A DNA stretch of 8,491 nucleotides from Oribacterium parvum (lineage in GTDB: Bacteria > Bacillota > Clostridia > Lachnospirales > Lachnospiraceae): positions 1 to 8,491 of the forward strand of contig CALIEL010000043.1 in assembly GCA_938022235.1 (NCBI GenBank), given 5' to 3'. Made by a program: the position numbers and the translations under genes. The notes below the pieces were generated by a model. It was not told the origin of the DNA. It worked only from the letters and a program-made list of their open reading frames with translations, and made no database searches. Of this stretch, positions 1 through 6,660 are shown in pieces. Every line of letters begins with the position of its first letter. The first letter of the stretch is position 1.

Positions 1-419
1 GAATATTCCTCTCCGAAAAGCTTTTCCAGAAGCTCCTTTAATCTTTTGAAGAGCTCCGGCTCTCCCTCCCGAAGGGTAAGGACTAAAGTATCCTTTCCCT
101 CTTCCTCCGGAAGATCCTTTTCCGCTATCCGCTTCTCTCCTTCTTTCAGCAGGAAACGAAGAAAGATCGACAGAAGTTCCTCCGCCTCATAGCACTGCCC
201 TTCAATGGTGGCACTGCCCTTTTTCTTAAACAGGGACAAGAGCTTATCCACCAGAACTACTCCTCCGGTGAGATTCTTCTTATAGGCTTCCTCTCCAATA
301 GAGAACTCTGTCCCTCGCTTCTCTCTACAAAGAAGGGTAGGAAAGCGATATGTATATTCTTCTTGATATAGGGAAATGTCGGTATAGTCATCCCCTAAAC
401 TAATGCCAATGCTTTTCAC
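1..419 (-). CDS. DUF5716-like actin/Hsp70-fold protein (5' part only, runs off the left edge)
   Basis: A reading frame opens with GTG at 419 and stays open to the window edge, giving about 139 codons of the N-terminus. It begins VKSIGISLGDDYTDIS. The G-x-x-L-G-x-x-(Y/F)-T pattern resembles the phosphate-1 loop of actin/Hsp70-type ATPases. It is followed by FPTLLCREK, then SIGEEAYKKN and VLVDKLLSLF, and then a Glu/Lys-rich helical stretch. I recall this order (FPT-x-L, IGEEAY, VDKLL) from the DUF5716 family of Lachnospiraceae. The start codon follows AAAGAGG by 5 nt. It lies 15 nt after the stop of the DUF5717-like gene, so the two are very likely one transcript and translationally linked. Odd: the acidic residue expected at the start of phosphate-1 (GIDLG in Hsp70) is Ser here (GISLG). 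Nucleotide binding is therefore uncertain. Function is unknown, and the family assignment is from memory of motif order. Confidence 0.72.
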   Translation of the reverse strand, partial: MKSIGISLGDDYTDISLYQEEYTYRFPTLLCREKRGTEFSIGEEAYKKNLTGGVVLVDKLLSLFKKKGSATIEGQCYEAEELLSIFLRFLLKEGEKRIAEKDLPEEEGKDTLVLTLREGEPELFKRLKELLEKLFGEEY

Positions 420-434
420 AAATACCTCTTTCTC

Positions 435-3158
435 TTACTCCTCCAGTAATTTCGATAAAGCAATTTCCTTCTTGCCGTACTCTTCCATCATTTCCAGTAA
501 AGGCTCCGCCTTCTTCTCCGTCATCAGTTCACACATCCGACAAAGCTTGGCATAGGCATCCTCTCCGATATAGGCCTTCTCGGATTCCTCCTTCTTCAGA
601 GTGGATTGGTACAGTAAGGTATCCTCTTTTCCCAAGGTAAAGCGATATTCCATGCTTTCTCCCGGGAAAAGCAGGAAGGATGCTGTATAAATGCCGTGAT
701 AGCACTCCTGTAATTCCTCTCTGTGGAACTCCTCTTCTCCCTGCTTTCTTATGGATAGGAAGGGCTTTTCCTCTTCTCTTCCGTGATATTCCAAGACAGA
801 CTTTTCTAATATTTCATTGGGCAGGGAAACAAATTTTCCCAGCTCCTTGGTATAGCTGAAAATCAAAGACTTTTCCAAGAGAATAGGCAGGAAGGCGGAA
901 AGCTCCTCCAGCTCTTCCTCCTTAAGCTCCGCTCTCTTGGAGAAGGAAAGGCTTAGTGCCAAAAGATAAAGTACCGGTACTCTTTCCTTATGGCTTTCTC
1001 CCCTGACCTCTTCAAAAATCTGCTGCATAATCCATTCTTTTTCCGGCTTCTGTCCCAGGAAGACAGAGGCAGAATAGGCTGTAAAAAAGGCACGAAGAAG
1101 TAAAGGATCCGCTCCCCCGTAACGGGTATAAAGAGCAAAAATTTCTTCGCTTTCCTTGCGTTTTTCCGTAAAAAGGCTCTGGGCCAAAAGCCGCTCCCCC
1201 ATGTTTAAGAAGGAAGAAGAAGGAATCTTCGCCTTCTGCTGTTTCCTTTGGTCTGCTACCCGCATCATTTGCAGCATCTCTTCTGTGGTGCCGTTATATT
1301 CCTCCAAAAGGAAATGAAGAATACTGTCCTTTTCCAGCTTGGAAAGAAAGGCTTTTTCCGAAAGATACAAAAGCATCTCTCTTTCCTCTTCCCCGTAAAC
1401 CTTCTCTCCCTGCCCTTCGGAAAGAGCCCCCTCTAAAAATGCCTCCAAAGCCCGCTTATCCAAGGAAAGGTAGGGATAGGCAATGAGATATTCCAAAGCC
1501 TTGTCATAATCTCCCCGATAAATCAGGGCACTAAGCACATCCTCCTTCTCTTCCTTCTTTAAAGCGGCAAAGGGAAGGGCATGGAGAAATTCCAGATTCT
1601 CCTTAGGGAACTCTACTCCCTCCGCCTTCTTATGATAGGAAAGAATCAGATGCAAAATCTTCATCCGAAAATACAGGGTAAAGTCCTCATAGGAAAAGGC
1701 CTTTTCCATCAGTTCCAAATCCTTACTGTCGGAAATCCCCTTTTCCACCAGGCTAAGGGTCTTCCGAATCAGGAAAATGCCCTTATCCTCCGAGAGGCTT
1801 TGGCACTTCTTCTCCAATTCCGCCTCTTCCATCAGTCTGGTCTTTCTGTGAGGCACCCGACTGTATCGGTTTCCTAATGCATCCTGGAAAAGAAGAATCA
1901 TATTGGGAAGGGGCATGGGTACCGTACAAAATCCCCCCTTCACCGGGAAGGAACATTCCCGACGCAAAGCAGGGTGGGTCAGAACCAAACGCTCAATATT
2001 CTGATCCTCCACCTCCACCAGATAGCTGTTTAAAATCTTCGGAAGGAACTCCGCCATCCGTTCATCAATCATTTCCGGTAAAATCAGCTTGCTATACAAC
2101 AAAGCCAGCTCCTCATTAATCTCCCCCTGCAAAAGACAGGAAATGGCATAGTCCTGCATCGGTCTTGCAAAGTGGGAGAAAATCTCGGAACCTTCCTGGA
2201 AATTCTTCAAAATATTATAATAAAGAGGAAGCTTAATCCCCTCTTCTAAACGATACTCATAGGAGAAATAAAGATATACCCCTTTAGGCAATTCTTCCGC
2301 ATAGCCCATGGGCATAGCATAAAGGAGATTCTCGTACAATTTGGTAATCTTAACATTCTCCTCTACACCCTTTTTATAGAGGGCAAAGGCACTAAGGCTC
2401 CAATCTCCTCTGTGAATGCACTCCGTAATCTTTTCTTCCAGGCTTGCATCCTCCGGAAAATGGAGAACCTCCTCCCTTTCCTCTCGTCTTTGGTAGGGAA
2501 GCACCTCCCGCTTCTTGGCATTCTTAGGCCGATGAGAGAAATAAGTCAAAAACTCCTCTAAAGCAAGAGTCCTGTCCCCGCAGGGCTTTAAAAGCTCATA
2601 AAGTCTAAGGGCGGTGATATCCTGAAAAATAGGAGCTTCCAAAAAGTCGCTGTAATCAAAGATTCGGCTACAGCCCTTTCTGTCCTCCTCCGCCATCTGT
2701 TGCAAATGAGAAAAATCCTTAATCTCATGGATTTGCTTTGCAGAGGGCTGCTTTTCCACCACAAAAGAATAGGGAATCCGCTTCTCTCCCCCATTGTACA
2801 CAAAGCAAAGCTCCCCTTTGATTTCCTCCTCATCCCCCAGATTCTTCGTATCAATGGTAAAGCTTACCTTGGTACGCACACCTCCAAAGGCGGATTTATG
2901 CAGGGTAAGATAGGGGCCCTTGGCATAGACCAGGCCTCGCATGGCCACTCCATTTACCGACTGCAAAAAGATTTCAAATGTTCGACTTTCCCGGTAAGGA
3001 ATTACTGCCATAATCTTCTCAACAGAAAAATGCAGGGAAGGGATTCCTTCCTCGATAATTCCTCTGGCTAACTTATTGATTTTTTCTCTCATAGCAAACT
3101 CTCCATAGGGCTTTATTTTAGCACAGGAAGCCCTTTCGAGAAAGACAGAATTTTCCAT
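435..3158 (-). CDS. DUF5717-like large protein with beta N-terminus and long helical region
   Basis: This 907-residue soluble protein has no signal peptide and no membrane segment. Residues ~45-140 alternate short beta-like strands (FEIFLQSVNG, GLVYAKGPYLTLH, KVSFTIDT, GELCFVYNGG), resembling an Ig-like sandwich. Residues ~150-770 are dominated by amphipathic Glu/Lys/Leu helices of TPR-like or other alpha-solenoid spacing. Residues ~800-860 return to strands (SFLLFPGESMEYRFTLG, TLLYQSTLK) before a helical tail ending SKLLEE. The domain order and the 15-nt link to a DUF5716-like gene fit the DUF5717 family; its function is unknown. Two starts are plausible. ATG 3158 follows AAGGAAG with 5 nt spacing. 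ATG 3092 (MREKINKLARG) follows GGAG with 8 nt spacing and looks like the family's natural beginning, so the first 22 residues may not be translated. A scaffold or partner role for the actin-like neighbour is inference from linkage only. Confidence 0.8.
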   Translation of the reverse strand: MENSVFLERASCAKIKPYGEFAMREKINKLARGIIEEGIPSLHFSVEKIMAVIPYRESRTFEIFLQSVNGVAMRGLVYAKGPYLTLHKSAFGGVRTKVSFTIDTKNLGDEEEIKGELCFVYNGGEKRIPYSFVVEKQPSAKQIHEIKDFSHLQQMAEEDRKGCSRIFDYSDFLEAPIFQDITALRLYELLKPCGDRTLALEEFLTYFSHRPKNAKKREVLPYQRREEREEVLHFPEDASLEEKITECIHRGDWSLSAFALYKKGVEENVKITKLYENLLYAMPMGYAEELPKGVYLYFSYEYRLEEGIKLPLYYNILKNFQEGSEIFSHFARPMQDYAISCLLQGEINEELALLYSKLILPEMIDERMAEFLPKILNSYLVEVEDQNIERLVLTHPALRRECSFPVKGGFCTVPMPLPNMILLFQDALGNRYSRVPHRKTRLMEEAELEKKCQSLSEDKGIFLIRKTLSLVEKGISDSKDLELMEKAFSYEDFTLYFRMKILHLILSYHKKAEGVEFPKENLEFLHALPFAALKKEEKEDVLSALIYRGDYDKALEYLIAYPYLSLDKRALEAFLEGALSEGQGEKVYGEEEREMLLYLSEKAFLSKLEKDSILHFLLEEYNGTTEEMLQMMRVADQRKQQKAKIPSSSFLNMGERLLAQSLFTEKRKESEEIFALYTRYGGADPLLLRAFFTAYSASVFLGQKPEKEWIMQQIFEEVRGESHKERVPVLYLLALSLSFSKRAELKEEELEELSAFLPILLEKSLIFSYTKELGKFVSLPNEILEKSVLEYHGREEEKPFLSIRKQGEEEFHREELQECYHGIYTASFLLFPGESMEYRFTLGKEDTLLYQSTLKKEESEKAYIGEDAYAKLCRMCELMTEKKAEPLLEMMEEYGKKEIALSKLLEE

Positions 3159-3223
3159 TAACGCTTCCTTCTATTGCAACTAGGCTTACAATTCTGTTAA
3201 ACTAATTCCATTCTTTGCTTTTT

Positions 3224-3262
3224 CTCTTGCGCTAAAAGATTGCTTCTCTTTTGGGCTAAAAG
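3224..3262. promoter_or_regulatory. Two imperfect copies of a CTTTT-GGGCT-AAAAG inverted repeat
   Basis: CTTTTGGGCTAAAAG at 3248-3262 is a perfect 5-bp inverted repeat around a 5-nt centre. A variant, CTCTTGCGCTAAAAG, sits at 3224-3238, exactly 24 bp away. The copies share the flank TTCTCTT, so they also read as a direct repeat. They lie 66-104 bp upstream of the leftward 907-residue gene, where its promoter should be, although I could not identify clear -35/-10 boxes. A twofold-symmetric site repeated at about two helical turns is what a dimeric DNA-binding protein would use. The adjacent divergent winged-helix gene is the obvious candidate. This is inference; the symmetry is visible. Confidence 0.35.
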
Positions 3263-3288
3263 TCTTTTCTCACGAAGAGGAAAGCCGA

Positions 3289-3314
3289 CTTTAGGAAAAA
3301 TATTTTCCCTAGAG
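3289..3314. promoter_or_regulatory. 26-bp palindrome in the divergent intergenic region
   Basis: The sequence is symmetric around 3301/3302, and 11 of 13 base pairs match. The core TAGGAAAAATATTTTCCCTA (3292-3311) has a single mismatched pair, and CT/AG outer bases extend it. As RNA it would have no loop and an A/U-rich centre, so it fits a DNA operator better than a terminator. It lies roughly mid-way between the two divergent start codons (3158 and 3410), a natural place to control both. The regulator is unknown. A short CCCC-TTTA-GGGG hairpin at 3383-3394 also precedes the rightward gene's ribosome site. Confidence 0.45.
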
Positions 3315-3409
3315 CAGTATAGCGTATTTCTTAGAAAAAAGCGCATTTTGCAAATATTTATATTCTGAATAAGCTGAGACCCCCCTTTAGGGGATAAAGA
3401 AAGGAATTT

Positions 3410-3934
3410 ATGGCTACAGAAGCATTGACACAATACAAACTGATGATTCTTTACTTACTTCATTCCGTAAAATACCCCCTAAGCAACAGTCGGCTTAGCG
3501 GATTTTTTTTAGATAATGAATATACCACCTATTTCACTTTACAGCAATGCATCAATGATTTGGTGGAGGCTTCTCTCATTTCCGCAGAACACAGCCAAAG
3601 CACCACCCGCTACGAAATCACGGAGGAGGGCAAGCAGACATTAAACTTCTTTTCCCAGGATATTCCGGAGCTGGTACGGGAGGATATAGACCTCTTTCTT
3701 TCCAAAAACAAAAGCCGCCTGCAAAGTGAGGCGGCCCTATATTCCGATTATTCGGAGACAGACACAAAGGAATACCTTGTGCAGTTGGAAATTCGGGAAA
3801 ATCGCACCCTGCTCTGTAGAGTGGAGCTTACGGTTCCCGATGAAGAAAGTGCCAAGGCCCTTTGCTTAAAATGGGAGGCCAAGCACCAAAAGGTCTATAC
3901 CTATCTTTTACAGGAATTTTTAGGGGAAGAGTAG
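3410..3934 (+). CDS. DUF4364-like winged-helix protein, putative transcriptional regulator
   Basis: This 174-residue protein has two parts. Residues ~5-82 read as a winged-helix DNA-binding domain: helix 1 TQYKLMILYLLH; helix 2 around LSNSRLSGFFLD; recognition helix TYFTLQQCINDLVEASLI; then a beta wing, TTRYEITEEGKQTL, typical of MarR/PadR-like folds. Residues ~90-174 form a second, alpha/beta part (LVREDIDLFLSK; EYLVQLEIRENRTLLCRVELTVP; AKALCLKWEAKHQKVYTYLLQEF). Size and layout match the DUF4364 family of Clostridia. No ligand-binding residues are evident. The start ATG follows AGGA with 4 nt spacing. It diverges from the DUF5717-like gene and shares with it a 251-bp region containing palindromes, which suggests autoregulation and/or control of the divergent operon. 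Its stop lies 3 nt from the stop of the convergent aminotransferase gene. The targets are not known. Confidence 0.8.
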   Translation: MATEALTQYKLMILYLLHSVKYPLSNSRLSGFFLDNEYTTYFTLQQCINDLVEASLISAEHSQSTTRYEITEEGKQTLNFFSQDIPELVREDIDLFLSKNKSRLQSEAALYSDYSETDTKEYLVQLEIRENRTLLCRVELTVPDEESAKALCLKWEAKHQKVYTYLLQEFLGEE

Positions 3935-3937
3935 CGT

Positions 3938-5287
3938 TTACGCCTGTACTTCCTTCTTGTCCTTTAAAAGCTTCTCCACACTCACCAGCTTTACACAGAG
4001 GGTGAAAAGCTCAGAAGCAATACGCAAATCCTCCAGTGGGGGATAGGTTGGCGCAATACGGATATTGCTGTCATTGGGATCCTTCTTATAGGGGAAGGCG
4101 TAGCCTGCAGGAGTCAGTGTTACTCCCGCCTTCTTACATTTATCCACTACAGCCTTGGCACAGCCGGGCAGGGTTTCAAAGCTGATGAAATATCCCCCCT
4201 TCGGCTTGGTCCATTCTCCCACGCCGGTGCCTGCAAGGTTTTTCTCGAAAATATCCTCCACCATCTCAAACTTTGGACGAAGAATATTGGCATGCTTCTG
4301 CATGTGCTTCACCATACCGTGAATATCCTGGAAGAAACGAACATGACGAAGCTGGTTTACCTTATCGTGTCCGATGGTCTGGTACTGTACCTGCTTCTTA
4401 ATATCCTCCAGGTTGTTTAAGCTGGTTGCCATGGAAGCAATACCGGAGCCCGGGAAGGAAATCTTGGAGGTGGAGGCAAACTTATACACCAAATCCGGAT
4501 GCCCCGCTCTCTTACACTCCGCCAAAATCTCAATCAAATAATCCTGCTCATGGTCATAAAGGTGATGCATACCATAGGCATTGTCCCAGTAGATACGGAA
4601 GTCTCTGGCTGCCGGCTTCAGGCGGGCAAAACGGCGTACCGTCTCATCGGAATAGCTATAGCCCTGAGGATTGGAGTACTTCGGCACACACCAGATTCCC
4701 TTAATCGCCTCATCGGAAGCTACCAGCTCTTCCACCATATCCATATCCGGGCCCTGCTCTGTCATGGGTACCGGAATCATTTTAATGCCAAAGTACTCGG
4801 TAATCGCAAAGTGACGGTCATAGCCCGGAACAGGGCAAAGCCACTTTACCTCATCCAGCTTACACCAGGGGGTACTTCCCATAACACCGTGAGTCATGGA
4901 ACGGGAAATGGAGTCATACATCACATTCAAAGAAGAGTTTCCGAAAATGAGGATATGGTCAGGATGATTTTCCATCATATCGGAAAGAAGCTCCTTGGCC
5001 TCTGCAATTCCATCCAATACTCCGTAATTTCGAACATCCACACCTTCGCTGGAATACATATCCGCATTGCTGTCCAAAGCATCCATCATATCATTGCTCA
5101 AATCCAGCTGCTCTCTACAGGGCTTTCCTCTACTCATATCCAGGTTCATATCCATGGTCTGGTAGCGCCTGTATTCGTCCTTTAATTCCGCTCTTAAGGC
5201 TTCCAATTCCTCTACGGATAATTCCTCATATCTTGCCATATTTCCACCTCTTTCTCCTACTTGTTTTCCCGCTTTTTTCTTCGCCAT
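3938..5287 (-). CDS. Class Ic aspartate aminotransferase-like PLP enzyme
   Basis: This cytoplasmic, fold-type I, PLP-dependent aminotransferase is 449 residues from the first start. Expected landmarks are visible: the N-terminal substrate loop LDMSRGKP (49-56), GNSSLNVM in the cofactor phosphate region (116-123), the NPQG Asn (206), YWDNAYG with the pyridine-N Asp (235) and Tyr (238), STSKISFPGSG with the Schiff-base Lys (275), and NIRIAPTYP with the carboxylate-binding Arg (410). The SRGKP start and NPQGYSYSDETVRR block point to the 'Asp_aminotransf' subgroup, class Ic, whose characterised members transfer the amino group between aspartate and 2-oxoglutarate. Substrate here is inferred, and another amino acid is possible. 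Start: ATG 5287 has an AAAAGGAG site 8 nt upstream. ATG 5239 (MARYEELSVEEL, where homology probably starts) has GAGGTGG 4 nt upstream and gives 433 residues. It is monocistronic with its own promoter. Confidence 0.9.
   Translation of the reverse strand: MAKKKAGKQVGERGGNMARYEELSVEELEALRAELKDEYRRYQTMDMNLDMSRGKPCREQLDLSNDMMDALDSNADMYSSEGVDVRNYGVLDGIAEAKELLSDMMENHPDHILIFGNSSLNVMYDSISRSMTHGVMGSTPWCKLDEVKWLCPVPGYDRHFAITEYFGIKMIPVPMTEQGPDMDMVEELVASDEAIKGIWCVPKYSNPQGYSYSDETVRRFARLKPAARDFRIYWDNAYGMHHLYDHEQDYLIEILAECKRAGHPDLVYKFASTSKISFPGSGIASMATSLNNLEDIKKQVQYQTIGHDKVNQLRHVRFFQDIHGMVKHMQKHANILRPKFEMVEDIFEKNLAGTGVGEWTKPKGGYFISFETLPGCAKAVVDKCKKAGVTLTPAGYAFPYKKDPNDSNIRIAPTYPPLEDLRIASELFTLCVKLVSVEKLLKDKKEVQA
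5244..5250 (-). promoter_or_regulatory. Internal ribosome site for the second aminotransferase start
   Basis: On the minus strand GAGGTGG lies 4 nt before ATG 5239, preceded by GGAGAAA. If translation begins at ATG 5287 instead, the same bases encode part of GERGGN. This makes the 16-residue basic extension (MAKKKAGKQVGERGGN) suspect as coding sequence. However, the upstream start has an equally good site (AAAAGGAG, 5296-5303). Confidence 0.4.
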
Positions 5288-5309
5288 CCGCTACTCTCCT
5301 TTTGGTATA

Positions 5310-5332
5310 AGTATACGAGAAAAAAGTATACT
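5310..5332. promoter_or_regulatory. Inverted repeat AGTATAC-N9-GTATACT over the aminotransferase -10 region
   Basis: Perfect 7-bp arms at 5310-5316 and 5326-5332 are separated by 9 nt (GAGAAAAAA). The arm centres are 16 bp apart. The upstream arm contains the likely -10 box, and the other arm lies just past the expected transcription start. A protein bound here would block RNA polymerase, so this is a repressor-operator candidate. As RNA it would be only a weak stem with a 9-nt loop and no following U-run, so a terminator is unlikely. The regulator is unknown. Confidence 0.5.
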
Positions 5333-5353
5333 ATCCTTTTCCTGTCCTAGCAA
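5318..5353 (-). promoter_or_regulatory. Sigma-A-type promoter of the aminotransferase gene
   Basis: On the minus strand, TTGCTA (5353-5348, 4 of 6 to TTGACA) is separated by exactly 17 nt from TATACT (5330-5325, 5 of 6 to TATAAT). The predicted start is near 5318, giving a ~31-nt leader to ATG 5287. This suits the AAAAGGAG site and ATG 5287, but also allows ATG 5239 with a ~79-nt leader. Confidence 0.55.
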
Positions 5354-5362
5354 GAAATTTTC

Positions 5363-5405
5363 CATGTCTAGACTTTGATTTCCACATGTACAGTTTCAAT
5401 TTCCA
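5363..5405. repeat. Two imperfect tandem copies of a 21-22-bp CATGT...ATTTCCA unit
   Basis: CATGT-N10-ATTTCCA (5363-5384, 22 bp) is followed directly by CATGT-N9-ATTTCCA (5385-5405, 21 bp). Both have a T-rich middle, and a partial AAATTTTCCA precedes them. The repeat sits between the ATPase stop codon (5408-5410) and the aminotransferase -35 box (5348-5353). It could be an upstream activator site with about two-turn spacing, or chance low-complexity sequence. I see no terminator for the ATPase gene here. Confidence 0.3.
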
Positions 5406-5407
5406 TT

Positions 5408-6610
5408 CTACTGTTCCAAATCCAATAGCCAGTCTCTTGCATTCAGAATCTTTATGCCGTCTATATCCCTTGGAGGGTCATCATCCAAAGTAAGGACTAG
5501 CTTGGGATAGTCGTCCTGAAGCATTCGCAGCGGTCTTAATTCTCTATTCAAGGTAGCTTCTTCTCTTACCGTCAAAGCCACCTGATAATAATGATTGCCG
5601 TCCTGATTCTGTGCGACAAAATCCACTTCAAAGCTATCTACCTTTCCCACATACACATCATAGGATCTGCGAAGCAGTTCCAAATAAATGATATTTTCCA
5701 ATATATGGCCTGCATCCATAGCTTGTTTGCCCAGAAGCATATATCGAAGACCAATATCTACCACATAGTATTTATCCAAGGTCTTAAGGTACTGTTTCCC
5801 TTTGATATCAAAGCGTTTAGCCTGATAAATGACGTAAGATTCCTTCAAAGCCGCAAGATATTTTTCTATCGTTTTAGAATCAATCTTTCGACCGTCGGAA
5901 GTCATGGTATCCGCTATTTTCTTGGTGGAGAAGGGATTCCCGATATTGTCAAAAATAAACTTCAAAACACTTTGAAGCATCATGGAATCCGTCACCTGTT
6001 TCCGATTCATGATATCTTTAATGACTATCGTATTGTAGATACTTTCCAAGTAATCTCTGATGATATTGGGTTCGGAATCCAATGCTAAAGCATAGGGAAA
6101 GGAACTGCTTAACAAGTAATCGGTATATTTTCTTGCTCTGTCTTCATAGCCCCCCTTTGCCAGACAATATTCCTTAAAAGACAGAGGAAGCATCTCAATC
6201 TGGATATATCTTCCGGAAATCAGGGTAGCTATCTCACTGGAAAGCATATAGGCATTGGAGCCGGTCACATACAAATCTATATCCGGGTTTAACTGTAGAC
6301 TATCCAATACTTTAGGAAACTTATCTACATTTTGAATTTCATCCAGAAAAATATAAGTCTTGCTGTTTTTCTTTAAATTCTCTTTAATATATTGATGAAG
6401 ACTTCTATAATTATTCAAGTCCTCATACTCTAGGTCCTCAAAGTTAATAAAAATAATTTGGGATTGATCAATCCCTTGCTCTAACAGCCAATCTTGGAAC
6501 TGGAGCAGTAGCGTTGATTTTCCGCATCTTCTTATTCCGGTCACAATCTTGATAATGTGTTTATCCTTGAGAGCCTTTAGCTTATTCAGATATTCTTCTC
6601 TTATAATCAC
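5408..6610 (-). CDS. AAA+ ATPase with C-terminal DUF4143-type domain
   Basis: This 400-residue protein has a P-loop, GIRRCGKST (25-33), a Walker B, YIFLDEIQNV (86-95), and a sensor-type TGSNA (116-120). ISGRYIQIEMLPLSFKEY (131-148) is the hallmark order of the 'ATP-binding protein, AAA_14 + DUF4143' family. Residues ~205-262 resemble a winged helix (FSTKKIADTM ... IDSKTIEKYLAALKESYVI). The C-terminus contains a PD-(D/E)xK-like core: E305 on a helix, FEVDFVA (E328/D330), then YYQVALTV, where the usual Lys position reads Gln-Val. Nuclease activity is thus doubtful. The biological role of this family is not established. The start is GTG 6610, supported by GGGAGGT 6 nt upstream. It is probably transcribed alone: a strong palindrome lies upstream and a 120-bp gap with a new promoter lies downstream. 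Family members are often scattered singletons, so horizontal acquisition is possible. Confidence 0.9.
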   Translation of the reverse strand: MIIREEYLNKLKALKDKHIIKIVTGIRRCGKSTLLLQFQDWLLEQGIDQSQIIFINFEDLEYEDLNNYRSLHQYIKENLKKNSKTYIFLDEIQNVDKFPKVLDSLQLNPDIDLYVTGSNAYMLSSEIATLISGRYIQIEMLPLSFKEYCLAKGGYEDRARKYTDYLLSSSFPYALALDSEPNIIRDYLESIYNTIVIKDIMNRKQVTDSMMLQSVLKFIFDNIGNPFSTKKIADTMTSDGRKIDSKTIEKYLAALKESYVIYQAKRFDIKGKQYLKTLDKYYVVDIGLRYMLLGKQAMDAGHILENIIYLELLRRSYDVYVGKVDSFEVDFVAQNQDGNHYYQVALTVREEATLNRELRPLRMLQDDYPKLVLTLDDDPPRDIDGIKILNARDWLLDLEQ

Positions 6611-6643
6611 CCCGGCACCTCCCTTCCCGTTGAGAATAGCATC

Positions 6644-6657
6644 CTTTCTATAGAAAG
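6644..6657. repeat. 14-bp perfect palindrome CTTTCTATAGAAAG upstream of the ATPase gene
   Basis: CTTTCTATAGAAAG is fully self-complementary. It lies 34 bp before GTG 6610, just upstream of the ribosome site. It may be an operator or part of the 5' leader fold. No known regulator is recognised. Confidence 0.35.
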
Positions 6658-6660
6658 TAA

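Noticed and set aside
1581..2119. Rightward open frames of 98 and 80 codons inside the 907-residue gene
   Set aside because: Shadows on the opposite strand of a continuous long gene. Pro/Ser/Leu-rich composition reflects complementary Glu/Lys codons.
4499..5185. Rightward open frame of 228 codons opposite the aminotransferase
   Set aside because: It lies wholly antisense to a gene with intact catalytic motifs. Its His/Ile-rich composition is typical of a complementary-strand shadow, and no ribosome site or domain is evident.
5591..6088. Rightward open frame of 165 codons opposite the ATPase
   Set aside because: Antisense to the DUF4143 ATPase, with no ribosome site, promoter or recognisable domain.
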